Assembly: GCA_019243075.1 (NCBI GenBank)
Contig: JAFAUV010000398.1
Coordinates: 1 to 7,474, forward strand
DNA length: 7,474 bases
Source of the DNA: Bradyrhizobium sp.
GTDB taxonomy: Bacteria; Pseudomonadota; Alphaproteobacteria; Rhizobiales; Xanthobacteraceae
Direction: 5' to 3'
This document shows, in pieces, positions 1 to 5,984 of this stretch. Every line of letters begins with the position of its first letter. Position 1 is the stretch's first letter. The translations under genes and the position numbers were made by a program. Under the pieces are notes generated by a model, which had not been told where the DNA came from, did not search any database, and was given only the letters and a program-made list of their open reading frames with translations.

Positions 1-307
1 CGGCCTGGGAATCGCTGCTGGTCACGAGCTGAAAGGTTTCCGGACCGGTCTCGAGATTGCACAGCCCGTTCGGCGGCGGCAGCCGGCGTGGCTCGCTGGT
101 GATCTGGTAGGTCGCGATCCGCTTGCCCTTGTTGCCGCTTTTGACCCGCATCGCCGTCAATTCCCCCGACAGCACGTCGCCGGCATTGATCGGCTTGCCC
201 GCTTTCGCCGCTTGTTCCTCCTTCTGCGCCCATGTGGGTGATACAGTCAGCACGGCGATGACGGCGCACGCATAGGCCCAGCGTTTGCCGAATCGGGATT
301 TCGTCAT
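1..307 (-). CDS. Secreted protein of unknown function (N-terminal part, cut by the window edge)
   Basis: The frame opens with ATG at 307-305 and stays open to the left edge, giving about 102 visible residues. An in-frame TAG at 325-323, with no start codon between it and the ATG, leaves this as the only possible start. Residues 1-27 look like a Sec signal peptide: a basic start (MTKSRFGKRW), a hydrophobic core (AYACAVIAVLTV), and a likely signal peptidase I site after SPTWA, before QKEEQ. The mature part begins with a short Lys/Glu/Ala/Gln stretch, then reads GKPINAGDVLSGELTAMRVKSGNKGKR, mixed and soluble in character. One cysteine is visible in the mature part (GLCNLE). The protein is therefore predicted to be periplasmic or exported. 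It starts 29 bases after the recR stop, so it could be co-transcribed with recR, but no functional link is known and no strong ribosome site is seen. I do not recognise the family. Confidence 0.7.
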   Translation of the reverse strand, partial: MTKSRFGKRWAYACAVIAVLTVSPTWAQKEEQAAKAGKPINAGDVLSGELTAMRVKSGNKGKRIATYQITSEPRRLPPPNGLCNLETGPETFQLVTSSDSQA

Positions 308-336
308 GTGAGGAAGTTCCGTCTATTGGAGCGTGG

Positions 337-939
337 CTAGAACAGTGTTCGCTGCCGCATCGCGGCAGATAGCGTACCTTCATCGAGATAATCAAGCTCG
401 CCGCCGACGGGAACACCATGGGCGAGCCGCGTCACCCTGACATTGGCCTCCTGCAGCAGATCGGTAATGTAGTGCGCGGTGGTCTGCCCATCCACGGTGG
501 CATTCAGCGCCAGAACGACCTCATGGACCTCGGCCTCGTGCGCGCGCTTCACCAGAGCATCGATGGTAAGGTCCTGCGGACCGACGCCGTCGAGGGGCGA
601 CAGCGTCGCGCCGAGCACGTGATAACGGCCATTGGTTGCGTTGGCGCGTTCCAGCGCCCAGAGATCGGCGACATCGGCGACGACCACGATGATCGAGCCA
701 TCGCGGCGTGGATCGGTGCAGACCGTGCAGGGATTTTGCGTATCGATATTGCCGCAGGCCTTGCAGACCTGGATCCTGTCGATCGCCACTTGCAACGCCG
801 AGGACAGCGGCGTCATCAGCGCTTCGCGCTTCTTGATCAGATGCAGCGCCGCCCGCCGCGCCGAGCGGGGGCCGAGACCCGGCAGGCGGGCCAGCAACTG
901 AATCAGGCGTTCGATTTCAGGACCGGCAACGGCGGGCAT
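337..939 (-). CDS. recR: Recombination mediator protein RecR
   Basis: RecR works with RecF and RecO to load RecA on single-stranded DNA covered by SSB, mainly in gap repair. The 200-residue product has the usual length and full domain order. A helix-hairpin-helix with LPGLGPRSARRAALH lies at about residues 19-33. A C4 zinc finger is formed by C59, C62, C71 and C74 (CKAC...CTVC). A Toprim domain starts near residue 83 (IIVVVADVADLWALE), and the C-terminal segment GGELDYLDEGTL matches the conserved RecR tail. ATG at 939-937 begins only 3 bases after the ybaB stop. It has no strong Shine-Dalgarno sequence, which fits translational coupling. It is the third gene of the dnaX-ybaB-recR operon, an order conserved across many bacteria. 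Nothing looks damaged. Confidence 0.97.
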   Translation of the reverse strand: MPAVAGPEIERLIQLLARLPGLGPRSARRAALHLIKKREALMTPLSSALQVAIDRIQVCKACGNIDTQNPCTVCTDPRRDGSIIVVVADVADLWALERANATNGRYHVLGATLSPLDGVGPQDLTIDALVKRAHEAEVHEVVLALNATVDGQTTAHYITDLLQEANVRVTRLAHGVPVGGELDYLDEGTLSAAMRQRTLF

Positions 940-942
940 TGC

Positions 943-1269
943 TTATGAACCGAGCCCCAGCATCCCCGGCGGCAGCCCGAGCCCGCCGGCAAGCGACTGC
1001 ATCTTTTCCTGCATCGCTGCTTCGGCCTTCCGCCGCGCATCGCCGAGCGCGGTGACCACGAGATCCTCGACGATCTCGCGTTCTTCCGGTTTCATCAGCG
1101 AAGCGTCGATCTTGACGCCCTTCACTTCCATCTTGGCCGTCATGCGCACGGACACGAGACCTCCGCCGGAAATGCCTTCAACTTCGACATTGCCCAGCTC
1201 TTCCTGCATCGCCTGCATCTTCGATTGCAGTTGCGCCGCCTGCTTCATCATGCCGAGAAAATCGGGCAT
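943..1269 (-). CDS. ybaB: YbaB/EbfC family nucleoid-associated protein
   Basis: This family forms small dimeric DNA-binding proteins linked to nucleoid structure, and in some bacteria to gene regulation. The 108-residue product matches the family in length and pattern. It begins MPDFLGMMKQAAQLQSKMQAMQEEL, an N-terminal helix rich in Met and Gln. A beta-sheet core follows (VEVEGISGGGLVSVRMTAKMEVKGVKID), then a helix around EEREIVEDLVVTALGDARRKAEAAMQEKM. The tail is a Gly/Leu/Met-rich flexible stretch (GGLGLPPGMLGLGS). The ATG lies 18 bases after the dnaX stop, with AAGGAAG about 7 bases upstream as a good ribosome site. The position between dnaX and recR is the classic location and strongly supports the call. 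The exact DNA target in this organism cannot be told from the sequence. Confidence 0.95.
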   Translation of the reverse strand: MPDFLGMMKQAAQLQSKMQAMQEELGNVEVEGISGGGLVSVRMTAKMEVKGVKIDASLMKPEEREIVEDLVVTALGDARRKAEAAMQEKMQSLAGGLGLPPGMLGLGS

Positions 1270-1287
1270 CGGTTTCTTCCTTGAAAT

Positions 1288-3219
1288 CTAGTAATCGTCG
1301 GCATCGTCCGGGCCCTCGCCGGCAAAACCGTCGTCACCGACGTGTGGTGCGCTAGCATCGGATTCCGGCGGCTCGGCGGCAAGCCGGCGCACCTCGACCA
1401 ATTTGGCGCCGGGGAAACGCGCGAGCACTTCCCGGACCCGCGGATCGGCCTCCGCCACCTTCTCGCGCTCGCTCTTGGCGATCAGGTTTTGCTCGCGCAG
1501 CGTCGATTGGCCGGCCTCATTGGAGACGATCACGGTCCAGCGGCGGCTGGTCCATTGCTCGAGCTTGCGCGACAGCTCGTTGACCAGCGTGCGCTGGGCT
1601 TGGCGCTCGAGCGCGATCTCCAGCCGGCCGTCCTCCATCCGCACCAGGCGGACGTCGCTTTCAAGCGCGGATTTCATCATCAGGTCGCGCTTTTCGCCGG
1701 CGAGCGCAACCAATTCGGCAAAGCTCGAAATTTTCCGCGCGGGCACGGCGTTCGCCTGAGGCGCCGCCATCTGCGGCCGTGCGGACGCTTCCTGGGCCGG
1801 GCGCGGCGCTGCCGCCGCACGCGCCGTCGCGGAGACGATGGCGGAAGCCGTCGGCGTGGCAATGCCGCGCGACGGCGCGACCGACGCGACCGACGAAGCA
1901 GCGCCGCCATTCTGCTCGATCATCCGGATCGCTTCATCCGGCGTCGGCAGGTCGGCGACATAGGCGATCCGCACCAGCACCATTTCGGCCGCTATCGCCG
2001 GCCGCGTCGCGGTTTGCGCCTCGGCGATGCCCTTGAGCAGCATCTGAAACATCCGTGACAGCACGCGCATCGACAGCTTGGTCGCGAAATCGCGGGCGCG
2101 GACGCGCCCGGTCTCGCTAAAGGCGACATTGTCTGCGATGGCCGGCAGGGCCTTCACGCGGGTGACGAAATTGACGAACTCGGCAAGGTCGCTCAGCACC
2201 ACGATCGGGTCGGCGCCGACGTCATATTGCTCGCGGAATTCCGTAAAGGCGGAAGCGATGTCACCGCGCACCAGGGATTCGAACAGATCGATCACGCGGG
2301 CGCGGTCGGCGAGCCCCAGCATCTGCCGCACCTCCTCGCCGCGCACGCTGCCCGCGGCATGCGCGATGGCCTGGTCCAGCAGCGAGAGCGAATCTCGCAC
2401 CGAGCCTTCGGCGGCGCGCGCGATGATTCCAAGCGCTTCCGGCTCGATCTCGACCCTTTCCCTTTTCGCGATATTCGAAAGGTGCTGCATCAACACATCG
2501 CCTTCGACCCGGCGCAGGTCAAAGCGCTGGCAGCGCGACAGCACCGTCACCGGGACTTTGCGGATTTCGGTGGTGGCGAACACGAATTTGGCATGCTCCG
2601 GCGGCTCTTCCAGGGTCTTCAGGAAGGCGTTGAAGGCCGCGGTCGACAGCATGTGGACTTCGTCGATGATGTAGACCTTGTAGCGTGCGCTCGCCGGCGC
2701 ATAGCGCACGCTGTCATTGATCTGGCGCACATCATCGACGCCGGTATGCGAGGCGGCGTCCATCTCCAGCACGTCCATGTGCCGGCTTTCCATGATCGCC
2801 TGGCAATGCACGCCGAGCGCAGGCATGCGGATGGTCGGGCCCTTTACCGAGCCATCCGGCAGCTCGTAGTTCAGGGCGCGGGCCAGGATGCGCGCGGTGG
2901 TGGTCTTCCCCACCCCGCGCACACCGGTCAGGATCCAGGCTTGCGGAATGCGCCCGGTCTCGAACGCATTCGAGACCGTACGCACCAGGGTGTCCTGGCC
3001 GATCAAATCCTCGAAACTGGAGGGACGGTATTTGCGCGCCAGTACCCGGTAGGGCTTGGTATCACCTGCGGGGGCCTTGATATCGCCTGCGGCGGGCTTG
3101 GTATCGCCTGCGGCGGGCTTGGCATCGCCTGCGGCGGGCTTGGCAGCCGTCGTGGCAAGCTCGAAGCCGCCCTGCTCGGCGCTGTCGGGCTTGTGGTCGG
3201 GAGCGCCAGCGTCGGTCAT
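1288..3219 (-). CDS. dnaX: DNA polymerase III subunit gamma/tau (clamp-loader ATPase)
   Basis: DnaX is the AAA+ motor of the clamp loader; its tau form also joins the polymerase cores and the DnaB helicase. The product has 643 residues. Residues 1-56 are a low-complexity extension containing four 7-residue repeats (27-54); the conserved core starts at YRVLARKYRP (57-66). Walker A is GVRGVGKT (98-106 region, K105, T106), Walker B is IIDEVHM (184-190), sensor 1 lies in FATTE (214-218), and the SRC motif has arginine finger R229. The four-cysteine zinc module normally found between Walker A and DAAS is mostly lost: only C139 remains (GVHCQAI). An Ala/Pro-rich linker (about 450-500) leads to a tau-type C-terminal domain and an acidic tail (GPDDADDY). 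No A-AAA-AAG slippery site is visible, so a gamma form by E. coli-type frameshifting is not supported. The ATG at 3219 lacks a strong ribosome site. Confidence 0.97.
   Translation of the reverse strand: MTDAGAPDHKPDSAEQGGFELATTAAKPAAGDAKPAAGDTKPAAGDIKAPAGDTKPYRVLARKYRPSSFEDLIGQDTLVRTVSNAFETGRIPQAWILTGVRGVGKTTTARILARALNYELPDGSVKGPTIRMPALGVHCQAIMESRHMDVLEMDAASHTGVDDVRQINDSVRYAPASARYKVYIIDEVHMLSTAAFNAFLKTLEEPPEHAKFVFATTEIRKVPVTVLSRCQRFDLRRVEGDVLMQHLSNIAKRERVEIEPEALGIIARAAEGSVRDSLSLLDQAIAHAAGSVRGEEVRQMLGLADRARVIDLFESLVRGDIASAFTEFREQYDVGADPIVVLSDLAEFVNFVTRVKALPAIADNVAFSETGRVRARDFATKLSMRVLSRMFQMLLKGIAEAQTATRPAIAAEMVLVRIAYVADLPTPDEAIRMIEQNGGAASSVASVAPSRGIATPTASAIVSATARAAAAPRPAQEASARPQMAAPQANAVPARKISSFAELVALAGEKRDLMMKSALESDVRLVRMEDGRLEIALERQAQRTLVNELSRKLEQWTSRRWTVIVSNEAGQSTLREQNLIAKSEREKVAEADPRVREVLARFPGAKLVEVRRLAAEPPESDASAPHVGDDGFAGEGPDDADDY
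3058..3141 (-). repeat. Four-copy 21-bp tandem repeat inside dnaX (7-residue units)
   Basis: Residues 27-54 of DnaX consist of four heptads: KPAAGDA, KPAAGDT, KPAAGDI and KAPAGDT. They are followed by KPYR, where the conserved core begins. At DNA level this is a 21-bp direct repeat; the two central copies are almost identical and the copy nearest the core has diverged. Because the unit is a multiple of three, copy-number change would lengthen or shorten the N-terminal extension without breaking the frame. The composition (Lys, Pro, Ala, Gly, Asp) predicts a flexible, disordered linker. Confidence 0.93.
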
Positions 3220-3267
3220 CGGTCGATCCGCAATGTGAGTTTCTCTCGGCCGGCTTTTGCGGATGAG

Positions 3268-3313
3268 GAGCGAACGGCGCGGGCGGGGATGCCGCCGCCG
3301 GCGCGATTCGCTC
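3268..3313 (-). promoter_or_regulatory. Stem-loop in the dnaX leader, between SRP RNA and dnaX
   Basis: GAGCGAA at 3268-3274 pairs perfectly with TTCGCTC at 3307-3313. After a 2x2 mismatch, GCGC (3277-3280) pairs with GCGC (3301-3304). Inside, GGCGG (3282-3286) can pair with CCGCC (3292-3296). This makes a long, GC-rich hairpin of about 46 nt, about 49 nt upstream of the dnaX start. On the minus strand no T-run follows it, so it is not a standard intrinsic terminator. It might mark an RNA processing point between ffs and dnaX, or influence dnaX expression; both ideas are inference. Confidence 0.5.
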
Positions 3314-3326
3314 GGAAAAACAGGTA

Positions 3327-3421
3327 GGAGACTGACGAGCGACCCGATCCGGACCTCGTTAGGGCTGCTTCCTTCCGGACCTGACCCGGTTGGCGAGTGG
3401 CTCGTCCACCGCCAATCTCCC
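3327..3421 (-). ncRNA. ffs: Small signal recognition particle RNA (4.5S-type)
   Basis: The minus strand carries the SRP RNA domain IV signature, GGTCAGGTCCGGAAGGAAGC followed by AGCC, at about 3363-3386: the GGAA tetraloop and the asymmetric loop that bind Ffh. The flanks fold back as expected for the short rod-like bacterial form. GGAGA near 3420-3416 pairs with TCTCC at 3331-3327, and GACGAGC pairs with GCTCGTC closer in. The closing stem sets the ends given here, about 95 nt; the true 5' and 3' ends could differ by several bases. With Ffh and FtsY the RNA directs nascent inner-membrane proteins to the translocon. It lies 107 bases upstream of dnaX on the same strand, the arrangement also known from Bacillus (scr-dnaX-yaaK-recR). 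TTTTT follows shortly downstream at 3320-3316 and may help termination. Confidence 0.95.
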
Positions 3422-3427
3422 GCCTCC

Positions 3428-3456
3428 TATTTGGGGCCAAAAGGGTCGGAAAGCAA
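3428..3456 (-). promoter_or_regulatory. Candidate sigma-70-type promoter for ffs
   Basis: On the minus strand TTGCTT (3456-3451) is followed by a 17-base spacer and CAAATA (3433-3428). The predicted transcription start falls at about 3421, which is where the SRP RNA closing stem begins. The spacing is ideal, but the -10 box is a weak match to the consensus, so the call depends mostly on position. No other promoter is seen before dnaX, so this one may also serve the dnaX operon by read-through. Confidence 0.35.
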
Positions 3457-3560
3457 GCGGGCAGGCAGGCCTTTGCAGGACTTGTAAGGAACTGCGGAAA
3501 AGCATTAGTTGCCATGCCAATCGCCCTTGTCGGCCACAACGAGCACTGTTGCAATAATCC

Positions 3561-3565
3561 GGGAG
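3561..3565 (+). promoter_or_regulatory. Ribosome binding site of the HIT gene
   Basis: GGGAG lies 4 bases before the ATG at 3570 and fixes this start for the HIT-family gene. Together with the SRP RNA, its promoter and the dnaX leader, it accounts for the only long stretch without a coding gene, 3220-3569. In the remaining part, 3457-3560, I see no convincing promoter or other signal. Confidence 0.55.
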
Positions 3566-3569
3566 ACCG

Positions 3570-3989
3570 ATGCCCGATTCCGCCTGGTCGCTGCACCCAC
3601 AGCTCAAGCAAGACACGATCGACATCGGCGACCTGCCGCTGTGCAAGGTGCTTGTGATCAAGGATGCCAACTATCCCTGGCTGCTCATGGTGCCGCGCCG
3701 GCCCGAGAAGGTGGAAATCATCGACCTCGACGAGGTCGAGCAGGCTCAGCTCATGGCCGAGGTCTCCCGCGCCGCGAAGGCGCTCAAGGAGATCACCAAA
3801 TGCGACAAGCTCAATGTCGCGGCTCTCGGCAACATGGTGCCGCAGCTTCATGTGCATGTGATCGCGCGCCGCACGAGCGATGCCGCCTGGCCGCGCCCGG
3901 TCTGGGGCGTGGTGCCGCCGCTCGCCCATGACGCCGCGGAGGTACAGCATTTCATCAGCGCCTTACGCCGCAAAATCTGGTTGGGTTGA
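3570..3989 (+). CDS. HIT-family (histidine triad) hydrolase, Q-H-H variant
   Basis: HIT proteins hydrolyse or transfer nucleotidyl groups, often on dinucleotides or nucleoside phosphoramidates. The 139-residue product has the compact fold expected for the family, with no signal peptide, so it is cytosolic. The first half contains the strands LCKVLVIKDANYPWLLMVPRR (about 24-44), and a helix near 52-77 follows. The signature is VPQLHVHVIARR at 90-101. Compared with Fhit (HVHVHV), the first triad His is Gln (Q92), while the catalytic middle His (H94) and the third (H96) remain. The family's other conserved stretch, AWPRPVWG, follows at about 106-113. This QLHxH form recurs in proteobacterial HIT proteins, so it is probably functional. 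A GGGAG ribosome site precedes the ATG. The gene ends 7 bases before nudC, which suggests one transcript. The substrate is unknown. Confidence 0.9.
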   Translation: MPDSAWSLHPQLKQDTIDIGDLPLCKVLVIKDANYPWLLMVPRRPEKVEIIDLDEVEQAQLMAEVSRAAKALKEITKCDKLNVAALGNMVPQLHVHVIARRTSDAAWPRPVWGVVPPLAHDAAEVQHFISALRRKIWLG

Positions 3990-3996
3990 ACAGACA

Positions 3997-4938
3997 ATGT
4001 CAGCATTCGAATCCTTTCCGCTGGGACAGCCCGGCTTCGTCAACAACATCCTCGATCGCGCGGCGCATCTGCGCGGCAACGACGAAAGGCTGATGGCGAT
4101 GGAGAGCGATGCCCGCTCACGCGCCTATGTGGTGCACCGCGATTCGCTCGTGGTGAAAAAGGAGGGCGAGGGGGTTCGCGCGCTGCTCTCCATCGACGAG
4201 GCGCTGAAATGCGGCGCCAATCCCGGCACCATCTTTCTGGGCCTGCGCGACGGCGCTGCCGTGTTCGGCATGGGAATTTCGGCGGCCGCGGCGGAAAACC
4301 TCATGACCCGCAATGATGTCATCGTCAGCGACTTGCGCGGGATGGCGACGCAGGGCCTGGTACCGCCCGGCGAGCTTTCGGCGATTGCGATGGCGAAGTC
4401 TATGGTGAATTGGCATCAGCGCCACGGCTATTGCGCCAATTGCGGCCAGCGCACCGCGATGAAGGAAGGCGGCTGGAAACGCGACTGTCCGGCCTGCAAG
4501 ACCGAGCATTTCCCGCGCACCGATCCGGTCGTGATCATGCTGGTGACGCATGGCGACAAATGCCTCCTCGGCCGCGCCCCGCGTTTTCTTCCCGGCATGT
4601 ATTCCTGCCTCGCCGGCTTTGTCGAAGCCGCCGAAACGATCGAGGACGCGGTCCGCCGCGAGGTGTTCGAAGAGGCCGGAATCCGCTGCACCGACGTCAG
4701 TTATTACATGACGCAGCCCTGGCCCTATCCCTCGTCGCTGATGATCGGCTGCACCGCGCGCGCCGCCAACGACGACATCGTGGTCGATCGCGCTGAACTT
4801 GAGGATGCACGCTGGTTCGATCGCGACGAGGCGCGACTGATGATCACGCGCAAACATCCCGACGGTCTCGCCGGTCCGCACCCCTTCGCCATCGCCCATC
4901 ACCTGCTTGGCCGCTGGGTGCATGGCGGCGCAACCTGA
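3997..4938 (+). CDS. nudC: NAD(+)/NADH pyrophosphatase NudC (Nudix hydrolase)
   Basis: NudC splits NAD(H) into NMN(H) and AMP, and in E. coli also removes NAD caps from RNA 5' ends. The product has 313 residues. An N-terminal domain (1-135) precedes a zinc ribbon with C146, C149, C164 and C167 (CANC...CPAC). The Nudix box is complete at 207-229: GFVEAAETIEDAVRREVFEEAGI fits GX5EX7REUXEEXGU, with the metal-binding glutamates present (E222, E225, E226). Just after it comes TQPWPYPSS, the SQPWPFPxS-type motif that separates NADH pyrophosphatases from other Nudix enzymes. The ATG at 3997 was chosen because it follows the HIT stop by 7 bases and gives the usual N-terminus. Longer frames run back into the HIT gene and are not credible. 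The ribosome site is weak, so translation may be coupled to the HIT gene. Confidence 0.95.
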   Translation: MSAFESFPLGQPGFVNNILDRAAHLRGNDERLMAMESDARSRAYVVHRDSLVVKKEGEGVRALLSIDEALKCGANPGTIFLGLRDGAAVFGMGISAAAAENLMTRNDVIVSDLRGMATQGLVPPGELSAIAMAKSMVNWHQRHGYCANCGQRTAMKEGGWKRDCPACKTEHFPRTDPVVIMLVTHGDKCLLGRAPRFLPGMYSCLAGFVEAAETIEDAVRREVFEEAGIRCTDVSYYMTQPWPYPSSLMIGCTARAANDDIVVDRAELEDARWFDRDEARLMITRKHPDGLAGPHPFAIAHHLLGRWVHGGAT

Positions 4939-4964
4939 CCGCATAGCGGGGAACCGGCTCATGT

Positions 4965-4982
4965 CTGGTCCAATTGAACCAG
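4965..4982. promoter_or_regulatory. Near-perfect 18-bp palindrome before the sugar kinase
   Basis: CTGGTCCAATTGAACCAG pairs in eight of nine positions around a CAATTG centre; only C4970/A4977 fails. It sits in the 57-base gap between nudC and the PfkB kinase, ending 13 bases before the likely ATG. The TGGT...ACCA arms and AT-rich centre look like a dimeric repressor operator. The 8-base spacing between the arms does not fit the usual GntR/FadR pattern, so no family can be named. Confidence 0.45.
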
Positions 4983-4995
4983 GTCGTTGAACGCA

Positions 4996-5970
4996 ATGAC
5001 GGTTCCGGCCATGAACTTTCATGAGAAGGCGCCGAAAATACCGCCGCGCGTTCTCTGTATTGGTATTCCCGTGCGCGACCTCACTTTCCGCACGCGGAGG
5101 GTGCCGCCGCGCGGGTCGAAAGAGAACGCCTCGCATTTCGAGGAGTTCTGCGGCGGCAACGCGCTCAATGCAGCGATCGGCATCGTCCGGCTCGGCGGTC
5201 GCGCCTCGATCTGCGGACCGATGGGCGATTCGCGCGAGACCAGCAGCCGCTACATCTTCGACCAGCTCGCGCATGAAGGGATCGACGCCAAACATCTCGT
5301 ACAGATGAGGGGCCTGGTGACGCCGCTCTCCGCGATCATGATCGACCCGACCGGCGAACGCACCATCGTCACCTTCCGGGATCCCGAATTGTGGAAGGTG
5401 AAGCTGCCACCGACCGACATCCTGCTGGAAGACTGCCATGCCGTGCTGGCCGAGAGCCGCTGCGCGGAGTTTTGTACCGATCTCTGCGCCGAGGCCGTCC
5501 GCCGCGGTATTCCAGTGATCGTCGATGTCGACCGCGCGATGTCGCTGCATGAGGGGCTGCTTACCGCCTCCACGCATCTGGTGTTCTCGAGCGAGCCGTT
5601 GCAGGAAACCGCGGGCGAGAACGAGGATGGCGAGGCCCTGAAGAAGATCGCCAAGCTCACTCCCTCTTTCCTGGCGGGCACCCGCGGCCCAGGCGGCACG
5701 ATCTGGCTCGACGCGGATGGTGCGCTCAGGGAGAGCCCGGCTTTCCCTGTCCATACCGTCGATACGCTCGGGGCAGGCGACATTTTCCATGGCGCCTTTG
5801 CGGTCGCCATCACCGAGGGGCAGCCGCTGGAAGAGGCGCTCCGATTCGCCTCCGCCGCGGCCGCGCTGAAATGCACGCGCTTTGGCGGCGCCCTTGCCGC
5901 CCCGCAACGCTCTGAAGTTGAAGAGCTTTTACGGCAGGGTCGGACCGCCTCGCCGGCCTCGATGGCGTAA
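4996..5970 (+). CDS. PfkB-family carbohydrate kinase, substrate unknown
   Basis: PfkB (ribokinase-like) enzymes phosphorylate sugars or nucleosides with ATP. From ATG 4996 the product has 324 residues. The N-terminal sugar-binding signature is FCGGNALNAAIGIVRLGG (about 51-68), and CGPMGDS follows. The C-terminal PfkB signature is DTLGAGDIFHGAFA (256-269) with the catalytic base D262 in GAGD; the glycines of this loop form the anion hole. GTRGPGG near 235 is the usual ATP-site stretch. No membrane segment or signal is visible. Three starts are possible: TTG 4987, ATG 4996 and ATG 5011. I prefer 4996 because AGGT lies about 11 bases upstream, while it almost touches the TTG. The substrate cannot be read from the sequence: ribokinase, fructokinase and ketodeoxygluconate kinase types are all possible. 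The gene follows nudC by 57 bases and may have its own regulation. Confidence 0.88.
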   Translation: MTVPAMNFHEKAPKIPPRVLCIGIPVRDLTFRTRRVPPRGSKENASHFEEFCGGNALNAAIGIVRLGGRASICGPMGDSRETSSRYIFDQLAHEGIDAKHLVQMRGLVTPLSAIMIDPTGERTIVTFRDPELWKVKLPPTDILLEDCHAVLAESRCAEFCTDLCAEAVRRGIPVIVDVDRAMSLHEGLLTASTHLVFSSEPLQETAGENEDGEALKKIAKLTPSFLAGTRGPGGTIWLDADGALRESPAFPVHTVDTLGAGDIFHGAFAVAITEGQPLEEALRFASAAAALKCTRFGGALAAPQRSEVEELLRQGRTASPASMA

Positions 5971-5984
5971 AACTGGGCTTGCTA

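Noticed and set aside
2454..2475. A run resembling a dnaX frameshift slippery site (AAAAGGG on the minus strand)
   Set aside because: The reading frame here is GCG-AAA-AGG, which does not place the heptamer in the X-XXY-YYZ frame, and the position is inside the ATPase core, not at the gamma/tau boundary.
3316..3320. TTTTT after the SRP RNA as a full intrinsic terminator
   Set aside because: The T-run is 6 bases beyond the closing stem, and only five T's long. It may assist termination, but a clean terminator cannot be claimed, and dnaX follows on the same strand.
2227..3327. A 366-codon plus-strand open frame opposite dnaX, with a glycine-rich repeat near its end
   Set aside because: The repeat is only the antisense reading of the DnaX heptads, and the frame has no recognisable domain. 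dnaX on the other strand is certain.
3527..3555. A possible promoter for the HIT gene (TTGTCG, 17 bases, TGCAAT)
   Set aside because: The transcription start would fall at about 3562, inside the GGGAG ribosome site at 3561-3565, leaving almost no leader.
3216..3950. A 244-codon minus-strand open frame spanning the HIT gene, the SRP RNA and the dnaX leader
   Set aside because: It crosses an RNA gene and is antisense to a HIT gene with clear motifs; a shadow frame is the simpler reading.
4987..4989. TTG as the start codon of the sugar kinase
   Set aside because: The only ribosome-site-like sequence (AGGT) lies 2 bases from this TTG, too close to work, while ATG 4996 in the same frame has an acceptable distance.
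4117..5907. A 596-codon open frame on the minus strand across nudC and the kinase gene
   Set aside because: It lies opposite two genes with full, well-ordered family motifs, is rich in Arg/Ala/Gly/His as expected for a shadow frame in high-GC DNA, and shows no recognisable domain.
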